Numbered from the stretch's first letter, positions 34,230 through 42,713 are shown. The stretch is DNA of 64,000 nucleotides from Ciceribacter thiooxidans (GCF_014126615.1 NZ_CP059896.1:2862501-2926500), one strand, 5' to 3'. A program made the numbers and translations. Notes: generated from the sequence alone by a model not told the origin.

Positions 34230-34344
34230 CGACGGTCAGCATCATGCCTGCTAACAGGTTATTAGGAAGTGTTAACCCGTCGTTGCGATGCTTCCATCTA
34301 GCTTAAACATGGTTAACAACTGCTAAACGCAAGTTGACAAAAAA

Positions 34345-34370
34345 CATGCCGCGCCCGGGGACGCGGCATG
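34345..34370 (-). terminator. Rho-independent terminator of flaA
   Basis: CATGCCGCG / CGCGGCATG, a 9-bp perfect stem with the loop CCCGGGGA, followed on the minus strand by TTTTTTGTC. It lies 44 bases past the flaA stop and separates flaA from flaB. Confidence 0.92.
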
Positions 34371-34414
34371 CTCGAAGTTTCAGGACTGCCGGGAAACCCC
34401 GGTCATCCGGCCGA

Positions 34415-35635
34415 TCAGCGGAACAGCGACAGAACGTTCTGCGACGAAGAGTTGGCGATCGACAGCGACTGGATGGCGAGCTGCTGCTGGGTCTGCAGTG
34501 CCTTCAGGCGGGTCGATTCCTCGTTCAGGTCAGCATCGACGAGACGGCCGATACCCTTGTCGATCGAATCAGTCAGGTTGGAGATGAACTCTTCCTGGAT
34601 GCCGATTCGCGAGTTCAGCGAGCCGAGCTGGGAGGCGGCGCTGGTCATCGACTTCAGAGCGGTGTCGACCATCGACAGCAGGCCCGAAAGCTGGGTCGCG
34701 GTCGTGGTGTTGTCGATCGTGAAGTCCGAGACAGACATGGCCGTCGACGTGGCAGTGTCGGCCGTGTTGATCTGCCACTCGTTGCCACCGGCGTCGGTCG
34801 CGAAGACTTCCTGCGTCGCGTTGGCGCCGGAGTTCTGCTCCGTCGCGGCAACCCAAGTGTCGTCGGCGATCTTGACGTAACCGACACCTGCGCCGGCGCC
34901 GTCGGAGGCCACAGTCCATGCGATGCTGCCGCCGGCATCGAAGCCGCCGCTTGCAGCAGTCACGGCTGCGCTAACCTGCGCCGTCGTGTAGGACTTCAGG
35001 TTGTGCGAAGTGGTCACACCGCCGTCGTTGACGTTGACGACAACGCCATCACCGTTGACGTTGGTGGTCTGGTCGAGAATGCCGGTGTTGCCGTTGGTGT
35101 CGAACAGAACGTTCGAAGCCGTCAGCGTATAGTCGACCTTCTTGACCGATACCGCGCCCGCAGCGTCACGAACGAAGGAAGCGACGATGCTCTTGTCGGT
35201 GTCGGAAGCAAGGCCGCCAGTCAGCTTGGCCTGCAGCCAGTTCTCGCCCGAGAAGGAAGCCGCTTCGGCAATCGAGCCCAGCTGGTCCTGGAGCTGCGAG
35301 ATTTCTTCCTGGATCTTGGTCTTGTCGACGCCGTCTTCGGTGGCGGCAGTCAGCTTGGCCTTGATTTCCTTGACGACGTCGATCGCGGCGTTCATGCCGG
35401 AATAGGCCGTGTCGACCTTGGCAGCGCCGAGACCGAGGGCATCCTGGACGGCCGACAGAGAGGCGTTGTCGGAACGCATGGTGGTCGCGATAGACCAGTA
35501 AGCGGCGTTATCCGAAGCACCGCCGACACGAAGACCCGAAGAAATGCGCGACTGGGTGTCGTCCAGGCTGGCGGAGATGGAACGGAGGGTGGACAGTGCA
35601 GCCATTGCGCTGCCGTTGGTAAGAATACTGCTCAT
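34415..35635 (-). CDS. flaA: Flagellin, principal copy by position
   Basis: 406 aa, alignable end to end with flaB and flaD. N-terminus MSSILTNGSAMAALSTLRSI, slightly different from the other copies; C-terminus QSLSIANSSSQNVLSLFR. In S. meliloti the first gene of this tandem, flaA, encodes the principal flagellin, without which no functional filament forms, while the others are secondary. That ranking is transferred by position only. Own promoter, own leader with the shared regulatory structure, own terminator. Confidence 0.93.
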   Translation of the reverse strand: MSSILTNGSAMAALSTLRSISASLDDTQSRISSGLRVGGASDNAAYWSIATTMRSDNASLSAVQDALGLGAAKVDTAYSGMNAAIDVVKEIKAKLTAATEDGVDKTKIQEEISQLQDQLGSIAEAASFSGENWLQAKLTGGLASDTDKSIVASFVRDAAGAVSVKKVDYTLTASNVLFDTNGNTGILDQTTNVNGDGVVVNVNDGGVTTSHNLKSYTTAQVSAAVTAASGGFDAGGSIAWTVASDGAGAGVGYVKIADDTWVAATEQNSGANATQEVFATDAGGNEWQINTADTATSTAMSVSDFTIDNTTTATQLSGLLSMVDTALKSMTSAASQLGSLNSRIGIQEEFISNLTDSIDKGIGRLVDADLNEESTRLKALQTQQQLAIQSLSIANSSSQNVLSLFR

Positions 35636-35694
35636 TGAGGTGTCCCCTTGGAAACTAGATACATTGGAGGGACATGCCGGATTACCTACCGGCA
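35636..35694 (-). promoter_or_regulatory. flaA mRNA leader: hairpin plus anti-SD box
   Basis: In the mRNA sense, UGCCGG / CCGGCA (plus-strand 35689-35694 and 35675-35680) is a perfect 6-bp stem with an 8-base loop. Directly after it comes UGUCCC (35669-35674), perfectly complementary to the GGGACA (35641-35646) that begins inside the Shine-Dalgarno AAGGGGACA. The loop is 22 nt. The ATG is 5 bases past the pairing region. This is the strongest of the four flagellin leaders. Confidence 0.65.
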
Positions 35695-35960
35695 GAGGCG
35701 GACGACGTCATGTCAATTAATTTTCGTTTGAATTAATCCGTCTCTGGAGCAGCATCAAACAGCACGGATTTTAACGTCGCCTGAACCCGACTGGTTAAGA
35801 AACCGTTATACGGCACTTTTCCGGTACCTGGCGGGATATTTCTCGCAAGTCACTGAAATTTCGTTATATTTTCTTCGAATTGGACCTGACGGCGGCACTC
35901 ACGGGTTAACCATGATCGCCGCGCGGCGGAAACAGTGCATGCCGCGCGGGGCAAGAACGC
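35695..35960 (-). promoter_or_regulatory. flaA promoter region and fliP 3' flank
   Basis: Together with the leader this is a 325-base gap. The stretch 35715-35736 carries AATTAA and AATTAAT in inverted order around TTTTCGTTTG, about 80-100 bases upstream of the flaA ATG. The part 35740-35910 is AT-rich without a gene. Near 35910-35950 the self-complementary CCGCGCGG occurs twice, which could form a hairpin after fliP (stop at 35961). No consensus sigma-28 or sigma-54 promoter was recognised. Confidence 0.4.
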
Positions 35961-36698
35961 TCAGGAAAACGACCGAACGAGGCTGCCCACCAGGAGATTC
36001 CAGCCGTCGATCAGAACGAAGAAGAGAATCTTGAACGGCAGGGAGATCGACGTCGGCGGTAGCATCATCATGCCCATCGCCATCGTGATGGTGGCGACGA
36101 TCATGTCGATAACGAGGAACGGCAGCACGATCAGGAAACCGATCTCGAAGCCGCGGCGGATCTCCGACAGCATGAAGGCGGGAACAAGGACGCGGTAATC
36201 CACCTTGTCATCGGTGATCGCCGTCTGGCCGCGCTCGTTGGCGATGTCGATGAAGAGCTTCAGGTCCTTGTCGCGCGTGTTCGCAGCCATGAATGTACGA
36301 AAAGGCTCGGCGATGCGTTGAACGGCTACGGCCTCGGTCACCTGATTGTCGAGAAGCGGCTGGACCCCATCGCGCCACGAGCGGTCCATCGTCGGCGCCA
36401 TGACGTAAAACGTCATGAACAAAGCCATGCTCGTCAGGATCATGTTCGACGGCGTGGTCGCAAGTCCCATTCCGGAACGCAGGATCGAGAAGGCGATCAC
36501 GAAGCGGGGAAAGCTGGTGACCATGATCAGGATACCCGGGGCGACGGAAAGAACAGTCAGCAATCCGAAGGTACGAATGATCCACGCCGCGACCGAACCG
36601 TCGATCGGCGCGTTCAGCAGATTTGTCGGAAGCTGCTGGGCGTGCGCAAGTTCCGGCACCGTCATCATGACGGCAAGCAAGAAGAGGAATCGAATCAT
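35961..36698 (-). CDS. fliP: Flagellar export gate protein FliP
   Basis: 245 aa. A cleavable signal peptide (MIRFLFLLAVMMTVPELAHA) is followed by four membrane segments. Family marks are VLSVAPGILIMVTSFPRFVIAFSILR, MALFMTFYVMAPTMDRSW and the C-terminal PPTSISLPFKILFFVLIDGWNLLVGSL, all split over the length. FliP pentamers make the core of the export gate. It is the last gene of the long flg operon and is coupled to fliL by a 4-base overlap. There is no fliO in the window. Confidence 0.96.
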   Translation of the reverse strand: MIRFLFLLAVMMTVPELAHAQQLPTNLLNAPIDGSVAAWIIRTFGLLTVLSVAPGILIMVTSFPRFVIAFSILRSGMGLATTPSNMILTSMALFMTFYVMAPTMDRSWRDGVQPLLDNQVTEAVAVQRIAEPFRTFMAANTRDKDLKLFIDIANERGQTAITDDKVDYRVLVPAFMLSEIRRGFEIGFLIVLPFLVIDMIVATITMAMGMMMLPPTSISLPFKILFFVLIDGWNLLVGSLVRSFS

Positions 36699-37207
36699 TC
36701 GATCACAAAGGTCCTGAACATCACCTTCGATACCCGCCCTTCCGAGCGCAGGTCAACACGCTCCGCGATGTCATCCCGCAGATACTGAAAACCCCGCGGA
36801 CCTTCCACCTGCTGCAGCGAGACCGTGCGCACATAGGCGAGGATGTCCTGATGGATCTGTTCGGCGAGCGCCGCGTCGGGCGCTCCCTTGAACATCAGCG
36901 CGACTTCGAGGCGGATCCAGCTCTCGGAGGGATAGGCGAGGTTGGTGGTAATCGGCTCGAGCTGGACGACACCGTTCGCCTCCGTCGCGATGCGGGCGAG
37001 GCCCTCCTCGGCCTTGCCTCCGTGGGCGCCCGCCTTCACCTGCTCCACCGCCTTTTCGGCTTCCTGCGCGGCCTTGATGTTCGGGGCGATCATGGTGCCG
37101 ACCAGCCAGCCGCCGCCGCCGCCGCCCACAGTCAGCGCCGCAACCGCTGCAATCATCAGCACGAGCGGCGACTTCTTCTTCGCTCCGGTTTCTTCCGCTT
37201 CTTCCAT
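36695..37207 (-). CDS. fliL: Flagellar basal-body protein FliL
   Basis: 170 aa from the ATG at 37207 (GGAG nearby); a TTG at 37243 right after the flgH stop would give 182 aa. One membrane helix (about residues 14-38, with a Gly-rich run) is followed by a periplasmic FliL domain (TNLAYPSESWIRLEVALMF, DILAYVRTVSL, ending VSKVMFRTFVIE). FliL surrounds or supports the stator units and raises torque. The position between flgH and fliP is usual in rhizobia. Confidence 0.92.
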   Translation of the reverse strand: MEEAEETGAKKKSPLVLMIAAVAALTVGGGGGGWLVGTMIAPNIKAAQEAEKAVEQVKAGAHGGKAEEGLARIATEANGVVQLEPITTNLAYPSESWIRLEVALMFKGAPDAALAEQIHQDILAYVRTVSLQQVEGPRGFQYLRDDIAERVDLRSEGRVSKVMFRTFVIE

Positions 37208-37245
37208 TGTCTCCGCGTCCGCTTCAGTTCCCCGCCTCGCCAAAG

Positions 37246-37959
37246 TCAGATCGGCGAGAACAGATCGACCACCTGTTGACCGACCGGCGGCTGCTGCACT
37301 TCGGTCAGCCGGCCACGTCCGCCATAGGAAATCCGGGCCTCGGCGATCCGGTCGTAGGAAATGGTGTTGTCCGCATCGACATCCTGCGGCCGGACGATAC
37401 CGGCGACGTTGAGGATGCGGATCTCGTGATTGACGCGTACCTCCTGCGATCCGCTGACCAGCAGGTTTCCGTTTTCGAGGATCCCGGTGACGACGGCGGC
37501 AACGAGGAGCGTCAGCTTCTCCGACCGTGCGGTCGAGCCCTTGCCTGCGGTGCTGGTATCGGAACCTGAGGAGAGATCACCGGTGGTGACCGGCGGCGTC
37601 CAGCCGAACAGATCGGCCTGGGTCGCCCACTTCATTCCGCTCGAGTTCGTGCGACTGCGATCCGTCTCGTTCTTGAACGACGCCCGGTCGTTGATCTGGA
37701 TATTCACCGTCAGGATGTCGCCGACGTTGATCGCACGTGAATCCTTGAAAAGCGCCGCCTGCGAATCGCTCCAGAGCGAATAGCCGCTGGCGACCTGACG
37801 CGGCTGCTTGGGATAGAGCGCCATCTGCGGCGTCTGGCTGTAGCGCAGGCCACTGCCGATCGGGCTCATCGACGGCGCGTTCCCGATCTCTTTCAAGGTC
37901 TGGCTCTGGCAACCAGCCAGGAACAAGACAGCCAGAACGGCGGAAAAACGCTTCGTCAT
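37246..37959 (-). CDS. flgH: Flagellar L-ring protein FlgH
   Basis: 237 aa from the ATG at 37959 (AGGGA upstream); the frame is open further but that part overlaps motE. It is a lipoprotein: signal peptide followed by the lipobox LAGC, so the Cys is acylated and the ring anchors in the outer membrane. Family motifs: SLWSDSQAALFKDSRAINVGD followed by DILTVNIQINDRAS, and the end AEARISYGGRGRLTEVQQPPVGQQVVDLFSP, in pieces. It overlaps the motE stop by 4 bases. Confidence 0.96.
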   Translation of the reverse strand: MTKRFSAVLAVLFLAGCQSQTLKEIGNAPSMSPIGSGLRYSQTPQMALYPKQPRQVASGYSLWSDSQAALFKDSRAINVGDILTVNIQINDRASFKNETDRSRTNSSGMKWATQADLFGWTPPVTTGDLSSGSDTSTAGKGSTARSEKLTLLVAAVVTGILENGNLLVSGSQEVRVNHEIRILNVAGIVRPQDVDADNTISYDRIAEARISYGGRGRLTEVQQPPVGQQVVDLFSPI

Positions 37960-38501
37960 GAGGGGTCCCTCGATGTGGTAGGATCGGCGGCGCTCGACAT
38001 CACCCCTGCGACGATGGCCGCCTTCTCGGCGGTCATCTCGCTGAGGATCTGGCTCGACTGACGCGCTGGCAGCTTCATGACGATCGCGGCGGCCAGAACC
38101 GGGTCGATCTTCTCGAGCTGGGGAGCTGCCGCGTCCGCCTTCATGTTCTTGTAGATCTCGATCAGATTGACCTCGGCCTGCTTCATGAAATCGTTTCGGC
38201 GCTTCAGCCAATCCTCGTACTCAGCCTTGCGCTGTTCGAGGATGCCGATGCGCTGGTCGACCTCCGCCTGCAGCTTTTCGAGCTCCTGCTTCTGCAGCAG
38301 ATAGCGCTGATCGCGCGCCGGATCGGCGATGCTGGTGCAGAACTGCTGGATCTCCTGCTGCGTCGCCCCGCCTGCCGGCGGCGAGAGCGCCGCGACGTCT
38401 TCGGCACGGGCAACGCCACTCGGCGCTACCATCAGGAATGCGGCCAGCACGACAGTTCCGGCAAGGGAGAAGCGGCTCTTGTGATCGACGTTATCCATCA
38501 T
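37956..38501 (-). CDS. motE: MotE, periplasmic chaperone for MotC
   Basis: 181 aa. A signal peptide (SLAGTVVLAAFLMVAPSGVARA) is followed by a coiled coil (QKQELEKLQAEVDQRIGILE) and then a MgtE-N-like helical tail (KIDPVLAAAIVMKLPARQSSQILSEM). MotE of S. meliloti has exactly this build; it is a periplasmic chaperone that stabilises MotC and guides its folding. The start overlaps the flgI stop by 4 bases and its stop overlaps flgH. It is the only mot gene in the flg operon. Cys residues for dimerisation are few; one lies near residue 55. Confidence 0.9.
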   Translation of the reverse strand: MMDNVDHKSRFSLAGTVVLAAFLMVAPSGVARAEDVAALSPPAGGATQQEIQQFCTSIADPARDQRYLLQKQELEKLQAEVDQRIGILEQRKAEYEDWLKRRNDFMKQAEVNLIEIYKNMKADAAAPQLEKIDPVLAAAIVMKLPARQSSQILSEMTAEKAAIVAGVMSSAADPTTSRDPS

Positions 38502-39622
38502 TGCAGGACGAGCTCCGCCTGAAGGGCGCCGGCCGACTTGATCCCCTGGAGGATCGCAATGATGCCGTCGGGCTTGACGCCGATATTGTTCAATCCGCTG
38601 ACGAGTGTCCGCAGGTCCGGACCGTCGACGATGGCAATCGGGCCTCCGTCCTTCTGGGCCAGGATATCCGTCTGCGGCTGCACCGCCGTCTGGCCACGCG
38701 AGAACGGCAGCGGCTGGACGATCTGCGGCGTTTCCGTAACCTGGACGGTGAGCGTGCCGTAGCTTACGGCGACCTTCGAGACACGGACCTCGGCACCGAT
38801 CACGATCGTGCCGGTCCGCTCATTGATGACGACCTTGGCCGGCGAATCCGTTTCGACAACGAGATTCTCGATCTCCGCCATCAATCGCGCGAGATCGGCC
38901 TGACGCGGCTTCTGCACGACGACCTCCTGAGAGTCACGCGCTTCGGCGATCGGACCGCCGTAGCGCGATCCCGCATAGGCATTCACCGTCTCGGAAATGC
39001 GAATCGCTGTCGTGAAGTCGGGGTTCCTCAGCTGCAGGACGAGATTGACTGAATCCTTGAACTTGGACGGCAACTCGCGTTCGATGATCGCACCATTCGG
39101 CACGCGGCCGGAGGTGGTGACACCTTCGGTGACACTTGCCGCCTGCCCCTGCGCGTTGAAGCCCGAGACGATGACCGAACCTTGTGAGACGGCGTAGATC
39201 TGGCCATCGGCACCGGTAAGCGAAGTCATCACGAGCGTGCCGCCCCGCAGCGAAGACGCGTCGCCGAGCGAGCTTACCGTCGCGTCGATCCGGCTGCCGG
39301 GGCTTGCGAAGGGCGGGAGCGTGGCCGTCACCATGACTGCCGCGATGTTCTTGGCGTTCGACTGACCGCCCTGGGTCGAGATACCCAGGTTCTGCAGCAT
39401 GGCCCGCAGTGACTGTTCGGTGAACGGCGAGGATCGCAGGCTGTCACCCGTCCCCTGCAACCCGACCACGAGACCGTAGCCGATCAGCTGGTTGTCACGT
39501 CCCGACTGCAGGGAGGCGATGTCCTTAATGCGCGAGGCGGTCGCCGCATCGGCGCCGGTGACACAGGCCAAGCCGAGAAACAAGCTGAACAGGGCCAGCG
39601 CACCTTTCCGTAGCAAATTCAT
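38498..39622 (-). CDS. flgI: Flagellar P-ring protein FlgI
   Basis: 374 aa. The signal peptide (about 1-27, cleavage after GADA) is followed by the highly conserved start SRIKDIASLQSGRDNQLIGYGLVVGLQGTGD. FlgI forms the peptidoglycan bushing around the rod. Further family blocks are NIAAVMVTATLPPFASPGSRID and the C-terminal LVSGLNNIGVKPDGIIAILQ. It is overlapped at its start by the flgA stop and at its end by motE (both ATGA-type), implying coupled translation. Confidence 0.97.
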   Translation of the reverse strand: MNLLRKGALALFSLFLGLACVTGADAATASRIKDIASLQSGRDNQLIGYGLVVGLQGTGDSLRSSPFTEQSLRAMLQNLGISTQGGQSNAKNIAAVMVTATLPPFASPGSRIDATVSSLGDASSLRGGTLVMTSLTGADGQIYAVSQGSVIVSGFNAQGQAASVTEGVTTSGRVPNGAIIERELPSKFKDSVNLVLQLRNPDFTTAIRISETVNAYAGSRYGGPIAEARDSQEVVVQKPRQADLARLMAEIENLVVETDSPAKVVINERTGTIVIGAEVRVSKVAVSYGTLTVQVTETPQIVQPLPFSRGQTAVQPQTDILAQKDGGPIAIVDGPDLRTLVSGLNNIGVKPDGIIAILQGIKSAGALQAELVLQ

Positions 39623-40104
39623 TTCGCCATCACCTGTACCGTACCATCGGCCATCACCGTACCGCTGACGATCGCACCGGAATCGATGTTGCGAACCTTG
39701 ATGACGTCGCCGATGCCGGCATCCGTCAGCGGCGTTCCGGAGGCCGAAATCACCATGTTTCCAAGCGCGAAGGTCAACCGGACATTGCTGCCCCGCTTGA
39801 TCGCGTAGGCCTCGCGCAGACCCGACAAGGGGATTGTCCGGCCCTGCAACAGGGTTCGCTTGGTGACCATCCCGATCACCTGGTCGATCGAGCTCGCGTA
39901 CCCTCCGGCGAGGTTGGGATTCGTGACTTTCACTTCCTCGACCTGGGAAGCGGAAATCGTCTCGCCGGGATAGATGGTCTGCATCGGCACCACCGCATAG
40001 CCGTCCTTCGCCGTGGCCGGCGAGATCGGGCCGAACACTAAGGATGCGACAAACGCCGACTGCGCCATCGCCTTTGCGTATCTGGTGATCCGGCGAAACC
40101 TCAT
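39619..40104 (-). CDS. flgA: P-ring assembly chaperone FlgA
   Basis: 161 aa, a signal-peptide-bearing periplasmic protein. It contains the SAF-type domain (VVPMQTIYPGETISASQVEEV and KRTLLQGRTIPLSGLREA) and the C-terminal block NVRLTFALGNMVISASGTPLTDAGIGDVIKVRN, seen in pieces. FlgA escorts FlgI for P-ring assembly. Shorter than enteric FlgA (219 aa), with the N-terminal domain reduced. Coupled to flgI by a 4-base overlap. Confidence 0.93.
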   Translation of the reverse strand: MRFRRITRYAKAMAQSAFVASLVFGPISPATAKDGYAVVPMQTIYPGETISASQVEEVKVTNPNLAGGYASSIDQVIGMVTKRTLLQGRTIPLSGLREAYAIKRGSNVRLTFALGNMVISASGTPLTDAGIGDVIKVRNIDSGAIVSGTVMADGTVQVMAK

Positions 40105-40121
40105 GTTTGCCCGCCTCCCGC

Positions 40122-40910
40122 CTACTTCAGGTTCTTGCTGACGATCTGTGCCATTTCGTCCGCGGTCTGGATGACCTTCGAATTCATCTCGTAAGCGCGC
40201 TGGGCGGAGATCATGTCGGTGATCTCCCTGACCGAATCAACGTTGGACGATTCGAGATAGCCCTGCTTGAGATAGGCGAAGCCCGGATCTTCGGGCGCAC
40301 CGACAATCGGTTCGCCAGAGGCCGCGGTCTGTGCAAAGAGGTTGTCGCCGAGCGGCTTGAGGCCCGCTTCGTTCACGAAGTTGGCGATCGTGAGCTGCCC
40401 GAGTTCGGTAAAGTCGTTGCTGTTGCCTATGCGGGCAGAAACCATACCGGTGCGGCTGATGACGACTTCGCTTGCGTTTTCCGGAACCGTGATCGCAGGC
40501 GAGACGGCATACCCGTCGATGGTCACCAATTGGCCGTCGGCATTGGTATTGAAGGCGCCCGAACGACTGTACAGGATCGTGCCGTCGGGCGATTCGATCT
40601 GGAACCAGCCGCGGCCGACCAGAGCAACGTCCAGTTCGTTCGAGGTCTGCGCGAGCTCGCCCTGCGTATGAATATTGCGAACCGCAGCCGTCTGAACGCC
40701 GAGGCCGATATTGGCGCCCTCCGGCACGATGGCCTGGTTGGCGCGGTTGGCGACGCCCTGGGTGCGCTCCGTCTGGTACAACAGATCGGCGAACTCCGCG
40801 CGCGCACGCTTGTAGCCGGTCGTATTGATGTTGGCGATGTTGTTGGCGATGACCTCGAGATTGGTCTGCTGTGCATCCATGCCGGTGGCCGCGATGGCGA
40901 GCGCTCTCAT
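40122..40910 (-). CDS. flgG: Distal rod protein FlgG
   Basis: 262 aa, normal for FlgG. N-terminus [46 protein letters not shown], read in segments, carries the rod motif with [12 protein letters not shown]-terminus holds [28 protein letters not shown]. FlgG forms the straight distal rod crossing the P and L rings. It lies 17 bases upstream of flgA and 18 bases after fliE. Confidence 0.97.
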   Translation of the reverse strand: MRALAIAATGMDAQQTNLEVIANNIANINTTGYKRARAEFADLLYQTERTQGVANRANQAIVPEGANIGLGVQTAAVRNIHTQGELAQTSNELDVALVGRGWFQIESPDGTILYSRSGAFNTNADGQLVTIDGYAVSPAITVPENASEVVISRTGMVSARIGNSNDFTELGQLTIANFVNEAGLKPLGDNLFAQTAASGEPIVGAPEDPGFAYLKQGYLESSNVDSVREITDMISAQRAYEMNSKVIQTADEMAQIVSKNLK

Positions 40911-40928
40911 GTGTCCGTCCTTGGTCCG

Positions 40929-41270
40929 CTAGATCTGCATCTTGGTGATTTCGAGATAGGCCGTGACGATCTTGTCGCGCAGCGCGATCGCAGTCTGCAG
41001 CGACTGTTCTGCGGCCAGCACGGCATCGACGACCTCGCGGGTGTTGGCCGTACCCTTGATGCCCTCGAAGGAGGTCACTTCCGCCTGCTTGAGATTATTG
41101 ACTGCATCGGAAGCCAGGCTCCCCAGCACGCCGGCAAAACTCTGTCCTGTGGCCGCACCCGGGGTGACGCCCTCCGCCTGCCCAGTGGAGGTCGTAACGG
41201 ACTCGCCCGGGAAAAAGCCAAGCCCGGAGGAACGGGAAAGGGAAGTTACGTCTTCAGTCTTCTCAATCAT
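40929..41270 (-). CDS. fliE: MS-ring/rod junction protein FliE
   Basis: 113 aa. FliE links the MS ring to the proximal rod and is the first substrate exported. The C-terminal family block [30 protein letters not shown] is clear (here about residues 85-113). The N-terminal part is variable. The start overlaps the flgC stop (ATGA). Confidence 0.93.
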   Translation of the reverse strand: MIEKTEDVTSLSRSSGLGFFPGESVTTSTGQAEGVTPGAATGQSFAGVLGSLASDAVNNLKQAEVTSFEGIKGTANTREVVDAVLAAEQSLQTAIALRDKIVTAYLEITKMQI

Positions 41271-41686
41271 TGCGAAGCTTTCAGGAGGTTGATGGTCGAG
41301 GAGATCAGGTCGCGCGTCTGCTTGACCGTCTGCAGGTTCGCCTCGTAGGTGCGGTTGGCCTCGCGCATGTCGGCCATTTCAATCAGGACGTTGACGTTCG
41401 GCATCTTGACGTAGCCGCGCTCGTCTGCGGCCGGATTGCCGGGATCGAATTCCTCGATGAAATCCGAATCGTCCTCTCCAAGTCTCTTCACAGCCACGAG
41501 ATCGGCACCGCTCACCTTGTCGAGCTCGGCCCCAAAGGTAACCGTCTTGCGCCGGTAAGGCTCCGCACCGGGTGTATCCCCGGTCGAGCGCGCATTGGCG
41601 ATGTTTTCGGAGACGACACGCAGACGAGTGGACTGGGCTTCCAGTCCACTGCCGGCGATCTTGAGGGCGGCTGACAGCGGATCCAT
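41267..41686 (-). CDS. flgC: Proximal rod protein FlgC
   Basis: 139 aa. The N-terminal [29 protein letters not shown] and the C-terminal [32 protein letters not shown] are standard for FlgC. A proximal rod subunit, exported by the type III apparatus. It lies three bases after flgB and overlaps fliE by 4 bases. Confidence 0.96.
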   Translation of the reverse strand: MDPLSAALKIAGSGLEAQSTRLRVVSENIANARSTGDTPGAEPYRRKTVTFGAELDKVSGADLVAVKRLGEDDSDFIEEFDPGNPAADERGYVKMPNVNVLIEMADMREANRTYEANLQTVKQTRDLISSTINLLKASQ

Positions 41687-41689
41687 GGC

Positions 41690-42076
41690 TTACCTCTTTA
41701 CGGTCATCAGCATCATGCGATGAAAGGACGTTACGAGAGCCGTGTTGAGCTGATGCTGGCGGCCGATTTCGCCCGCCTTGCTGAGCTCGTCCGCAAGCGC
41801 GACACTGTTGCCGGATTCGAGGACGCCGATCTCCTGATTGAGGTCGGCTTCGCGGACTTCCACATCGTCGCCATACGCACTCGCGGCGAGATGGGCGGGA
41901 TGGGTCCTCGCCATGCGCGGCACCGTCTCGTCGAGCACAGCACTGAAGGGCGTAACTTCCCTGGCGCGATACTCGGGGGTGTTGGCATTGGCGATGTTGC
42001 TGGCCACGACCTCCTGCCGAATGGAAAGCCATTCGGCTTGCCTGGATGCCAAAGCGAACAACTGGATAGGCTGCAT
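41690..42076 (-). CDS. flgB: Proximal rod protein FlgB
   Basis: 128 aa from the ATG at 42076; a GTG three codons upstream is the other possibility, and GGAGTGAAG precedes the ATG. The start motif LASRQAEWLSIRQEVVASNIANANTPEYRARE is the FlgB rod signature (in pieces). The C-terminal region is NTALVTSFHRMMLMTVKR. It opens the flgB-flgC-fliE-flgG block. 74 bases separate it from the membrane protein gene at 42151. Confidence 0.95.
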   Translation of the reverse strand: MQPIQLFALASRQAEWLSIRQEVVASNIANANTPEYRAREVTPFSAVLDETVPRMARTHPAHLAASAYGDDVEVREADLNQEIGVLESGNSVALADELSKAGEIGRQHQLNTALVTSFHRMMLMTVKR

Positions 42077-42150
42077 AGGCTTCACTCCGTCATTTACTGG
42101 ATGTGAACCTACGCACGTAATCTTGCGTGGGACTTACGGGTAGACGAACG

Positions 42151-42711
42151 TCAATCGGGCTCGTAGACGGCACCCGTAGAGCTGACGATCACCCACTTGC
42201 CATCACGTTGTTCCAGCGTCGCGACACGGCTGTTGTCGGGGAGAATCGAGCCGACGCGCACGATGTACATGCCGGAATTGTCCTCGATGAGGGCGCGGCC
42301 GTTCGCGACATGCAGAAGGCGGAAACCGCTCTTGCCCGGGAACGGCTGCTGCTCCTTCAGCTCCTTGCCAGCGGCGTTTTCCTTGCCGATCTTGGAAACC
42401 GTCGCGGTCACCAGCGGATCGGTCTTCGGCCAGGTAATCTTCGGTCCGCCGTCATCCTTGTCCACCATCGCGAGCGGCGAGACGCTGAAGACGTTGCGGC
42501 CGGGCGTTTCCGGCAGGTCACGAGTATGGTCCATCTCCGCAACGCGAATACCGAATTTCTCTTCGTTGAAGAAGACGTACCAGGGGAAGAGCGCCGCCGC
42601 ACAGGCGAGTGCGACCCCGGTGACGGCGAGAACCCGGTCCGTCGTCGATATGGACCGTGAGGCTTGTGGCTTCGGCGGTTCCGTCCGTTCGTCGTTAGCG
42701 ATTTCGATCAC
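42151..42711 (-). CDS. Conserved single-pass membrane protein between fliI and flgB
   Basis: 186 aa. A short acidic cytoplasmic N-terminus and one membrane helix (about residues 27-48, VLAVTGVALACAAALFPWYVFF) precede a periplasmic region. The C-terminal ~60 residues (GRALIEDNSGMYIVRVGSIL, then RDGKWVIVSSTGAVYEP) resemble the small beta domain found in PilP and in the homology region of type II secretion GspC proteins, a weak similarity seen by eye. It sits two bases after the fliI stop, which implies the same transcript and a flagellar role. Function is unknown. Confidence 0.75.
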   Translation of the reverse strand: MIEIANDERTEPPKPQASRSISTTDRVLAVTGVALACAAALFPWYVFFNEEKFGIRVAEMDHTRDLPETPGRNVFSVSPLAMVDKDDGGPKITWPKTDPLVTATVSKIGKENAAGKELKEQQPFPGKSGFRLLHVANGRALIEDNSGMYIVRVGSILPDNSRVATLEQRDGKWVIVSSTGAVYEPD

Positions 42712-42713
42712 GA

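Noticed and set aside
35695..35740. TTAA pairs before flaA as a CtrA site
   Set aside because: The two TTAA are 12 bases apart, not 7 as in the CtrA consensus.
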